Assembly: GCF_026626705.1 (NCBI RefSeq) | Contig: NZ_JAPNKC010000001.1 | Span: 11,742,001 to 11,806,000, forward strand | Source of the DNA: Pyxidicoccus sp. MSG2 | Lineage (GTDB): Bacteria; Myxococcota; Myxococcia; Myxococcales; Myxococcaceae | Reading direction: 5' to 3' | DNA: 64,000 nucleotides | Shown: positions 1 to 8,300 of the stretch, piece after piece | How the letters are laid out: each line of letters starts with the position of its first letter | Position numbering within the stretch: position 1 is the first letter of the stretch | The notes under the pieces: model-generated | What the model was told of the DNA's origin: nothing | The model's input: the letters and a program-made list of their open reading frames with translations, nothing else | The model's database searches: none | Position numbers and translations under genes: made by a program

Positions 1-34
1 GCGTTCAGCTGCTCGATGACGGCCCGTGCCGCCT

Positions 35-1270
35 CTAGCGGATCTGGAGGAAGGAGAAGACGAGGCCCTGCGTGCTCATGGCCACCGTGCCGTTCTGGCT
101 CGACAGGTCACGCAGGTTCGTCTGGCTCGAGCTGTTGGTGAACTCGGTGAAGAGCGCCCGGTTGTCCGCGACGTTGAAGATGAAGGAGCTACCGGTGCTG
201 GCCGGAAGTCCCGCCACCTTCGTGGCGGTCAGCGTGTCGAACTTGAGCTGCCACCACGCCCAGGCCTGGGCGCTCGCCACCGCGCGGGGGGCCGCGTCCG
301 GGGTGACGGTGTAGACGCTCTCGTCGAGGACGCGCAGGTACGCCGTCCCGGAGGGGCCGGGGAGCAGCGAGCCGGTGGCCGCGCCGCCCGTGAACGAGCT
401 CAGCTCCCGGTGGAAGGTGCCGTCGAAGGTCTGCGTCGCCGGGTCGAACTTCAGCAGGCAGGGCTTGGGCGTCTCGCCGCCAACGACGCGGTACACCGCC
501 GTGCCAAAGGCCTCGGTCGCCAGATACACCTTGCCGTCCGGAGCGAGGACGCCATCGCGCACGTAGGCGCAGCGGTCGTCGGTCACCAGCTTCACCGCGT
601 CCGTCTTCGTGTCGACCACGATGACTCCGGCCAGCTTGACGAGGCTGGTCGGGCCCGTGCGCCAGCCCACGGGCATGAGGACCAGGTCCCCGCTGCGCAC
701 CGGGTGCGTGGCGAAGGTCGTCGTCGCGCCCTGGATGGACAGGTTCGCGACGGGCACCGCGTTGGTCAGCGTCATGTCGGAGGGGTTCCAGACGATGACC
801 TGCGAGGTGCGGCCGTCGAAGTAGTAGGCCTTGGTGCTGGAGACGAACTGGAACTGGTTCTGGTACTCGCCAATGGTGGCGACGCCCTTGCCCGCGAAGC
901 TCACGGTGGCCTTCTGCTCCAGGGTCCCGCTGCTGTTCAGGTCATAGCGGGTGACGTTGGCGCCCTCGCTGCTGCTGATGTACAGCGTGCCCGACTTCGC
1001 CACCCCGGAGCCGAGCGCGCGGCCGGGAACCTCGATGGCCTTCTCCAGCGACAGCGGCGTGGTGTGGTCCACCGTGTCCGTGACGATGATGTAGCTCTGC
1101 GACTCGTTGTCGGCGGACACCTGCGCGACGACGGCGTACAGCGGCTTCGTCTCCGGTTGCTCGTCCGGCGGGTCGACCGGGTCCTTGTCGTCGCCACAGG
1201 CGGCGAGCAGCGAGAGGGCGAGGGCCGCCGCCGTCAGGCGGGCGATGCGGAAGGGCGAGGCTGGCTTCAT
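35..1270 (-). CDS. mxcI: Myxochelin-locus lipoprotein (MxcI-like, function unknown)
   Basis: This 411-residue protein begins with an n-region, a hydrophobic stretch and a lipobox (LLAAC followed by GDDKD), so it should be exported and lipidated at the cysteine near residue 25. The rest has no membrane segment. It reads as short beta-strand repeats (for example LYISSSEGANVTRYD and KVYLATEAFGTAVYR) like a beta-propeller, similar in style to the DUF4374-type lipoproteins found beside TonB receptors. The ATG has an AGGA-type ribosome site about 10 bases upstream. It is the last complete gene of the mxc operon, 51 bases after the receptor gene. The symbol rests mainly on position (mxcH then mxcI in Stigmatella) and is less certain than the lipoprotein call. 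A periplasmic or surface role in ferric-siderophore handling is inference. The 34 bases beyond its stop are too short to assign. Confidence 0.7.
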   Translation of the reverse strand: MKPASPFRIARLTAAALALSLLAACGDDKDPVDPPDEQPETKPLYAVVAQVSADNESQSYIIVTDTVDHTTPLSLEKAIEVPGRALGSGVAKSGTLYISSSEGANVTRYDLNSSGTLEQKATVSFAGKGVATIGEYQNQFQFVSSTKAYYFDGRTSQVIVWNPSDMTLTNAVPVANLSIQGATTTFATHPVRSGDLVLMPVGWRTGPTSLVKLAGVIVVDTKTDAVKLVTDDRCAYVRDGVLAPDGKVYLATEAFGTAVYRVVGGETPKPCLLKFDPATQTFDGTFHRELSSFTGGAATGSLLPGPSGTAYLRVLDESVYTVTPDAAPRAVASAQAWAWWQLKFDTLTATKVAGLPASTGSSFIFNVADNRALFTEFTNSSSQTNLRDLSSQNGTVAMSTQGLVFSFLQIR

Positions 1271-1321
1271 TCGGGAGTTTCCTTTCCAGGTTTGGGGACT
1301 GCGTGCGTTGACGAGAAGGGT

Positions 1322-3943
1322 TCAGAGCTCCGCGACCAGCTTGGCGGCGACGGTGCGTCCGGGACGCTGCACGCCCATGAAGTCGAAGGCGGAAGCGTCG
1401 GTGAGGTTCTGCACGTCCACCGTCCAGCTCAGCGTGGCGCGCGAGGTGCGGGTGACGTAGGTGAGCGCGAGGGAGTGCAGCAACTGGGCGCCGATGGACT
1501 GCTTCGAGCCGCCCTGGCCCAGCCGCTCCCATGAGCGGAAGAAGGAGTGGATGTAGCGCGTGTGCCAGCTCAGCGAGAGCTCGTCGCGAGGGCTGGCCAC
1601 CTCCGTCCACTGGAGGCGCGCGCTGCCGTTGGCGAGCAGGTGCGGGCGGTTGGGAAGGCGCTGGCCCTCGAACTCCGCGAAGGGGCCCTCGGTGGAGATG
1701 TTGCGGAAGTCCTGGAAGGTGGCGTTGCCGTCGAGCGTCAGCCACTGCCCCGGCGAGGTCCATCCCGCCGCACCGGAGACGCCCAGGCTGCGGGCCTCGA
1801 TGACGTTCTGGTACGTGAAGTAGCCCTCGCGGCCCACCGGCTGGATGAAGTCGTCCACCCGGCGCGCGAAGCCGAGCACGTTGCCCCGGAACGCACCGGC
1901 CGCCGTCTCCGGCAGGACGGCCGCCAGCTCCACGTTGACGTTGTGGCTGCGCTCGGGCCTCAGGAGGAGGTTTTCTCCGTAGAGGATGCCGTCACCGAAG
2001 AGCTCGTCGGGGCGGGGCAGGCGCGTGGCCCACTCGTAGGAGGCCTTCGCGGTGAGCACGTCGGAGACGCGGAACCGGAGGCTGTCTCCCACGCCGAGGT
2101 GATGGAGGTTCTGGTCCGCGGGCTGGAAGACCTTGCTCGGAAGGAGCAGGTCGGCGCGGGAGCGCTGGATGTAATCCTTGAGGAACGCGATGTTCTCCAG
2201 GCGTCCTTCGAGCGCGTCGTGCTCGTACTCGAGCCCGGTGACGAGCGAGAGGATGCGCCGGTCTCCGGTGAGCGGATCGACTTCACCGCGTGCCCGCAGG
2301 GCCAGGTCCTCGCCGGAGCGGCCCACCCACGTAGGGGCGACGGCGAGGCGGAGCACGTGGTCGGCGGCAGGCCTCCAGCCGACGTTGAAGCGGGCGAAGC
2401 CGGTGTGCTGTCGGACGTTGCGCTCGACGGCGCGGGACTCGATTTCCCCCGGCTGGGGGAGCTGCTGGACGCAGCGGCCGAACCAGTCGTACGCGCAGGT
2501 CCCGACGTCCGTGAACTGGCTGCGGCGGAAGACGTAGCCGCCCACCGCGTCCGTGGTCAGCCCCTGGCCATGGACCTGCTCGTAGCGCAGCGTTGCGCCC
2601 GCGGAGTTGCTTCCGGAGTCCACGTCGCCGTACGGCGTGTCCATGGTGACGCCGTGCTGGAGCTCCTTGGCCGTCGTGCTGGCGAAGGCGCGCAGCAGCA
2701 GGCGCCGGGCCCACGGGTGGTCCGAGAAGCCGGCCTCCACGGAGCCGCCGCCGGCCCGGTACGCATCGTGGAAGCGGGGGAGTGTCTTAGGCACGAGCCG
2801 GCCCAGCTCGTCGGGGACCTCGACGTCGACGCGGTAGTCGTTGGGCGTGGAGTCATAGAAGCCGGTGGCGCGGACGAACAGCCCGCTCGGCTCGTGCAGG
2901 TGTGAGCCGCTGAGCGTCAGCCGGTGGGTGTCGAAGGAGCCCAGCTCGTACGAGGCCGCCACCCGGGTGCCGTGGAGCTTCTCACTGGTGACGAACTGGA
3001 CGGCCCCGCCCAGCGCGTCCGCTCCGAAGCGGACGGGGACGACGCCCTGGTAGACCTCCATGCGCTGGACGAAGTTGACCGGGACGTTGGCGAACTCCGG
3101 GCCATAGCCGGCCAGCTCCAGCGGAACGCCGTCGATGAAGAAGCGGATCTGCTCATTGGTGAAGCCCGCGAGCGAGAAGCGTGCACTGCTTCCGAGCCCG
3201 CCCACCCGACGCACTCCGATGCCTTCGGTGCGCGCCAGCACCTGGCCCAGGTCGGCGGCCTCGCGCTGGACCTGTCCCATCTCGATGACCCGCACGGACT
3301 CGGCGGAGTTGCGCAGGCGCTGCGCCTCGGACTCGCCTTCGACGGTGACTTCGATGGGCTCGACTTCCGCCGCCTCGGGGGCGGGCGCTGGCGTGGCGGG
3401 AGGAGCGGGTGAGCGCTCAGGTGCGGAGCCTTCGACCGGCGCGGGCACTGCCTCCATGGGGACGCCGGGAGCGCGCGGCGTTACGGCATCCTCAACCGGC
3501 GCGGTGGGTACGGCCGCTGCAGGAAGGCGGAACTCGTAGCTGTAGGCGATGCGCGAGGGCACGGGCACGCCGTTGCGCTTCGCGGGCTCGAAGCGGAAGC
3601 GGAGCGCCGCGTCCCGGGCCGCCTCGTCGAAGCCATGTCCGGCGGGCTCCAGCACCTCCGCCTCGGTGACGGTGCCCTGTGCGTCGAGCGTGAGCCGCAG
3701 GAGCACCGTGGCCTCCACGCGCTCCTGCTCTGCCTTCGCCGGGTAGGGCGCCTCGACGAACTCCAGGAGCTGCGGCGCCTCGAGGGCGGGCGCTGGAGTC
3801 GCGGGCACTTCGTCCTGCGGCACGCCCGCGAGGACCGGGGCTGCGACGAGCAGTCCACCCAGCAACAGCGTGTACGAGAGCCCGTGCCAGGGGCCCCTGG
3901 CTCTCGGTCCCGTCGCTGATTTGACTATGAAAATGTCTATCAT
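1322..3943 (-). CDS. mxcH: TonB-dependent ferric-siderophore receptor with N-terminal TonB-like domain (MxcH)
   Basis: The 873-residue outer-membrane receptor should import ferric myxochelin. After a signal peptide (hydrophobic LLLGGLLVAAPVLA, about residues 23-38) comes a TonB C-terminal-type domain (about residues 50-130: EAPYPAKAEQERVEATVLL through RIAYSYEFRL). A Pro/Ala/Glu-rich linker follows (to about 200), then a plug domain (about 215-330, with SLAGFTNEQIRFFIDGVPL and RFGADALGGAVQFVTS) and a long beta-barrel ending in GRTVAAKLVAEL. The frame is open further upstream to 4144, but that extension overlaps the DAHP synthase and lacks membrane-protein character, so the ATG at 3943 just before the signal peptide was chosen. 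It lies 38 bases after aroAA5, and a Fur-like box covers its start codon. The TonB-domain/receptor fusion is the odd feature. Mature barrels usually end in an aromatic residue, but this one ends in Leu. Confidence 0.88.
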   Translation of the reverse strand: MIDIFIVKSATGPRARGPWHGLSYTLLLGGLLVAAPVLAGVPQDEVPATPAPALEAPQLLEFVEAPYPAKAEQERVEATVLLRLTLDAQGTVTEAEVLEPAGHGFDEAARDAALRFRFEPAKRNGVPVPSRIAYSYEFRLPAAAVPTAPVEDAVTPRAPGVPMEAVPAPVEGSAPERSPAPPATPAPAPEAAEVEPIEVTVEGESEAQRLRNSAESVRVIEMGQVQREAADLGQVLARTEGIGVRRVGGLGSSARFSLAGFTNEQIRFFIDGVPLELAGYGPEFANVPVNFVQRMEVYQGVVPVRFGADALGGAVQFVTSEKLHGTRVAASYELGSFDTHRLTLSGSHLHEPSGLFVRATGFYDSTPNDYRVDVEVPDELGRLVPKTLPRFHDAYRAGGGSVEAGFSDHPWARRLLLRAFASTTAKELQHGVTMDTPYGDVDSGSNSAGATLRYEQVHGQGLTTDAVGGYVFRRSQFTDVGTCAYDWFGRCVQQLPQPGEIESRAVERNVRQHTGFARFNVGWRPAADHVLRLAVAPTWVGRSGEDLALRARGEVDPLTGDRRILSLVTGLEYEHDALEGRLENIAFLKDYIQRSRADLLLPSKVFQPADQNLHHLGVGDSLRFRVSDVLTAKASYEWATRLPRPDELFGDGILYGENLLLRPERSHNVNVELAAVLPETAAGAFRGNVLGFARRVDDFIQPVGREGYFTYQNVIEARSLGVSGAAGWTSPGQWLTLDGNATFQDFRNISTEGPFAEFEGQRLPNRPHLLANGSARLQWTEVASPRDELSLSWHTRYIHSFFRSWERLGQGGSKQSIGAQLLHSLALTYVTRTSRATLSWTVDVQNLTDASAFDFMGVQRPGRTVAAKLVAEL

Positions 3944-3947
3944 TCTC
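3929..3947 (-). promoter_or_regulatory. Fur-box-like site at the mxcH start
   Basis: On the minus strand the sequence GAGAATGATAGACATTTTC matches the 19-base Fur consensus GATAATGATAATCATTATC at 15 of 19 positions. It overlaps the ATG of mxcH, so binding would block transcription or initiation there. It lies inside the mxc gene run, between aroAA5 and mxcH, which suggests that the uptake genes can be transcribed and iron-regulated separately from the biosynthetic genes. Confidence 0.55.
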
Positions 3948-3981
3948 AAATTTGAGGCGGGCGAGGACGTGGCGTGGAAGC

Positions 3982-5361
3982 TCAAGCGGCGCGGGCGTGG
4001 TGGGTGCGAGGAGTCTGCTGGAGAGCCTCGGCCACCATGAAGCCGAGCTGAAGGGCCTGGGCGGCGTTGAGCCTCGGGTCGCAGTGGGTGTGGTAGCGGC
4101 TGGAGAGGTCGTCCTCCGTCACCGGCAGCGAGCCACCGAGGCACTCGGTGACGTGCTGGCCGGTCATCTCCAGGTGCAGGCCGCCCGGGTGCACGCCCTC
4201 GGCGGCGGCGACCTCGAGGAAGGAGTGCACCTCGGAGAGGATGCGGTCGAAGGAGCGCGTCTTGTAGCCGTTGCCCGCCTTGTGCGTGTTGCCGTGCATC
4301 GGGTCGATGGACCAGATGACGGGGCGGCCGGCGCGGCGGGTGGCGGCCATCAGCCGGGGCAGGCAGTCAGCGACCTTGTCCGCGCCGAAGCGGCCGATGA
4401 GCGTGAGGCGCCCGGGGACGCCCTCGGGGTCGAGGACGTCCATCATCCGCAGCAGGTCGTCCGGCTCCATCGTCGGGCCGCACTTGAGGCCGATGGGGTT
4501 CTGGATGCCGCGCATGAACTCCACGTGGCCGCAGTCGAGCTGACGGGTGCGCTCGCCAATCCACAGCATGTGCGCGGACGTGTCGAACCACTCTTCCGAG
4601 CCGGGCTCGGCGCGAGTCAGCGCCTCCTCGTAGTTGAGGAGCAGGGCCTCGTGGCTGGTGAAGAAGTCCACCGGACCCGACGCGGGCGGGTGCTGCTCGG
4701 GGTTCGCGTCGAGCGCGCTCATGAAGCACAGGGACTCGAAGATCTTGTCCGCCAGTCCCCGGTAGCGGTCTCCGTGCGGGCTGTTGGCGACGAAGTCGAG
4801 CGTCCACCGGTGCAGGTTGCAGAGGTCCGTGTAGCCGCCCCGGGCAAAGGCGCGCACGAGGTTCAGCGTGGCGGAGGACTGGTGGTAGGCCATGACGAGG
4901 CGCCGGGGGTCGGGCATCCGCTCGTGGGCGTCGAAGTCCATGCCGTTGATGATGTCGCCGCGGTAGCTGGGCAGGGTGATGCCGTCCCGCGTCTCCACCG
5001 GACTGGAGCGTGGCTTGGCGAACTGCCCGGCGATGCGGCCCACCTTCACCACCGGCCGGCCTCCCGCGAAGGTGAGCACCACCGCCATCTGGAGGATGAG
5101 CCGGAAGGTGTCGCGGATGTTGTCGGTGGTGAACTCCTTGAAGCTCTCCGCGCAGTCCCCGCCCTGCAGCAGGAAGGCCTTGCCCTCCGCGACGCGGGCC
5201 AGCTGCGAGCTGAGGCGGCGCGTCTCGGCGGCGAAGACCAGCGGCGGCAGGTGCGCGAGCTGCTCCTCGACGCGGGTGAGCGCGCGGAGGTCCGGATAGT
5301 CATCCGGCATGCAGGTGACGGGCTTGCTCCGCCAGGAACGCGGTGTCCAATCTCGGGTCAT
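3982..5361 (-). CDS. aroAA5: 3-deoxy-D-arabino-heptulosonate-7-phosphate synthase, class II (AroA-A5)
   Basis: The enzyme condenses phosphoenolpyruvate with erythrose 4-phosphate, the first step of the shikimate pathway, and here boosts chorismate supply for 2,3-dihydroxybenzoate. The 459 residues match the plant-type (class II) family: LLQGGDCAESF, KVGRIAGQFAKPRSSP, GMDFDAHERMPDPRRL, MLWIGERTRQLD, NPIGLKCGP and DPMHGNT are all visible. The frame is open upstream into mxcG sequence, so the start was placed at the ATG at 5361. That ATG shares its A with the mxcG stop (TGATG), indicating translational coupling. A dedicated DAHP synthase inside a myxochelin operon is known from Stigmatella aurantiaca. 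Confidence 0.93.
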   Translation of the reverse strand: MTRDWTPRSWRSKPVTCMPDDYPDLRALTRVEEQLAHLPPLVFAAETRRLSSQLARVAEGKAFLLQGGDCAESFKEFTTDNIRDTFRLILQMAVVLTFAGGRPVVKVGRIAGQFAKPRSSPVETRDGITLPSYRGDIINGMDFDAHERMPDPRRLVMAYHQSSATLNLVRAFARGGYTDLCNLHRWTLDFVANSPHGDRYRGLADKIFESLCFMSALDANPEQHPPASGPVDFFTSHEALLLNYEEALTRAEPGSEEWFDTSAHMLWIGERTRQLDCGHVEFMRGIQNPIGLKCGPTMEPDDLLRMMDVLDPEGVPGRLTLIGRFGADKVADCLPRLMAATRRAGRPVIWSIDPMHGNTHKAGNGYKTRSFDRILSEVHSFLEVAAAEGVHPGGLHLEMTGQHVTECLGGSLPVTEDDLSSRYHTHCDPRLNAAQALQLGFMVAEALQQTPRTHHARAA

Positions 5362-8300
5362 CACGGGAGGGCCGTTTCGGGTGAGGGCGGCGGAGGCAGG
5401 AGTCCCTGCGCGACGCAGAATTCGAGGTAGCGGTACAGCAGGGCGCGGTCCGCTGGAGGGCAGGTGATGCCGGTGCCGGCCAGCCCCTGGAGCACGCGCT
5501 CGCAGCGGATGGGGCCGAGACCGAAGGCGGGCTCGGAGGAGCCCGAGCGCAGGTCGAAGAACGCCAGCGTGGCGCCATGTTCCGAGCTCCCCGACCGCTC
5601 CGCGACGCGGGCGCGCCACGCACCGACGGGAAGCAGCTCCACCGGGTAGCCGAAGTCGCGCACCCAACGGAACAGCTCGCCCAGCCGTACCTCCGCCGTG
5701 GGCGTGAGGTTGAACACCTCGCCGGACCGGGCCACGCCCGACAGGTGCACGAGCGCGCGCGCGACGTAGTCCACCGGCGTCCACGTCTCGCCCACGTCCA
5801 GGAGGGGCAACGCACCCGCGGGGATGCCGGCCAGCAGGATGCGCCAGACCAGGTCCTGCGGATTCACCAGGCCGCTGTCCGGCGCGCCCACGACGCGGCC
5901 CAGCCGGTAGACGGCCACGGGCAGGCCGCGGGCTCCCGCCTGCTGGACCAGCCTCTCCGCCACCCACTTGCTCTGCTGGTAGCCATCGCGCAGGCCGGAG
6001 TGCGCGGGCACGAACTCCTCGGGGACTTCGGGAAGGAGGTTCGCTGAAGGTGCCACGGCGAGCGTGGACACGTAGTGGAAGGGCTTGGGCCGGACGGCGG
6101 CGGCGAGGCGGAGCAGCTCGCGTGTGCCCCGCACGTTGACGGCCTGCAGGCTGCCGTACTCACGCACGACGCTGACGACGGCGGCGTTGTGGAGGATGGC
6201 GTCGCACTCGGAGGCCAGGGCGTGGAACCGCGCTTCGCCCAGCCCCAGCCACGGCTGGGACAGGTCGGCCGGCAGCGCCTGCACCCGCTCGGTGAGGCCC
6301 GTCGTGGGAAGCCGCTGGGACGTGAGGGCCTCGCGAAGCCGCTCCATCGCCTGCGCCTCGTCGCGCGCTCGCACCAGGCAGACCACCCGGGCGTCCGTTC
6401 GCCGCAGGAACTGCCCGAGCAGGTGGGCGCCGACGAAGCCCGTGGCTCCGGTCAGGACCACCTGTCGCAGCCGTGCCGGCGCCGCCGCGTGGGGCGCGAG
6501 CATGGGGACGATGTCCTGCGGCAGCTCCGCATCCGCGAGCATCGCGCCGGTGAGGCCCGCTGCGTCGGAGGCCACGTCGGAACCGTGCTCCAGGGCTCGT
6601 GCCAGTCCTTCGGCGGTGGGGTGGCGGAACACCGTGGCCACGGGCACCTCACGCCCCAGCTCGACGCTGAGCCGGTTGGCCACCTGGATGCTCTGGAGCG
6701 ACTGGCCACCCAGGTCGAAGAAGTCGTCCTTCGCGGACACACCGCTCACGCCCAGGACCTCCGTCCAGACGCGCAGCACCAGTTGCTCCAGCCCGGTGCC
6801 CGTCGAAGCGGTGGGAGCTCGCTCCTCGGTGACGGGGGCGCGGCGCAGCTCCGCGCGGTCGATCTTCCCCGTGCTCGTCCTGGGCAGTCGCTCCAACTGC
6901 ACGAAGGCTCCGGGCACCATGGGCGCGGGCAGCGCGGACTGCACGTGCTGGCGCAGCTCCGACGGGGTGGGTGCGGGAAGCTCGGTGACGAGGAAGGCGC
7001 ACAGTCGCCGCGAGCCCGAGGGCAGCGCCTGTCCGACGACGGCCGCCTCGCGCACCCGGGGGTGGCTGAGGAGGACGCTCTCGACCTCGGCCGGGTCGAT
7101 CCGATGTCCGCTGATCTTGAGCTCGTCGTCCACCCGGCCGACGAACACCAGGTGGCCGTCTTCCCGGAGCCGGGCCCGGTCTCCGGTGCGGTAGGCGCGG
7201 GGCCTGTCGGGCAGGGTGTCGAGCACGGTGAACCGCGCGGCGGTCAGCTCCGCGCGCCCCAGGTAGCCTCGGGCCAGCCCTCCGCCGAGCAGGTACAGCT
7301 CGCCCTCATCGCCTGGCTCAACGGGCAGGCCTCGCGAGTCGAGGAGCACCGCACGCACGCCCGGGAGGGGACGGCCGATGGGGACCTCGTCGCTGGTGGA
7401 GCCCACCGCGTCCGCGCCGCTGAGCGTGGCGACGGTGGCCACCACCGTGGCCTCGGTGGGGCCGTAGGTGTTGAGCAACTGCACCTGGGGACCGACGGTG
7501 GCGCGCCAGCGAGCGACGCGCTCGGGCAGCGCGGCCTCGCCGCCGATGATGACGGTGCGCAGGGAGGAGGGCAGACGGGCCGAGCCCGTCGACACGCTGT
7601 AGGCCAGCTCGTGCCAGAAGGCGGTGGGCAGGTCGAGCACGGTGATTCCGTGCTCTGCACACGCGTCGAGCAGCCGAGGCACCGACTGGAGCATCTCGTC
7701 GGTGCGCAGGACGAGCCTCGCGCCGGCGCACAGGGTGAGGAAGAGCTCCTCGATGCTGGCGTCGAAGTGCAGCGGAGCGAACTGCAGCACTCGGTCGTCG
7801 GAGCGCAGCCCGTAGCGGTGCGTCGCTCCCGCCACGAAGTGCGCCAGCGCGTCCCGGTCTATCTGCACGCCATTGGGCTGGCCCGTCGAGCCGGACGTGT
7901 AGATGACGTAGGCCAGCCGGGCCTCCTCGGCCCGCGCGCTCGAAGCGGGAGTGCCCGCCCGTCGTGTCACGACCCACTGGCCGGGGGCCTGCGGTCCGGC
8001 GCCGGGGACCAGGTCGTAGGCGGCGGTGACCATCAGCTCGGGCGCCGCGTCGGCGAGGATGGCGGCGGTCCGCGAAGGAGGACCGAAGGGGTCCACCGGC
8101 AGGTAGCCCGCGCCCGAGAGGAGCACGCCCCAGGCGGCGACCACCGCGTCCAGGCCTCGCGGCAGCATCACCGCCACGGGCGAGTCTGGCCTCACGCCCT
8201 CGGAGACGAGCCGGTCCGCCAGGGCGCGCGCGGCCTGGAGCAGCTCGCGGTAGGTCATCCGGTACGGGCCATGCTCCACGGCCACCGCCTCGGGCTGTTC

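Noticed and set aside
1..34. Possible coding end of a further minus-strand gene
   Set aside because: Too short to identify; it reads open in one frame but shows no start or motif.
3944..4144. Upstream extension of the mxcH frame
   Set aside because: It overlaps the aroAA5 coding end, is Pro/Arg-rich, and would put 67 residues before a clear signal peptide.
5362..5967. Upstream extension of the DAHP synthase frame
   Set aside because: It lies within the reductase domain of mxcG and has no family similarity; the coupled ATG at 5361 is better.
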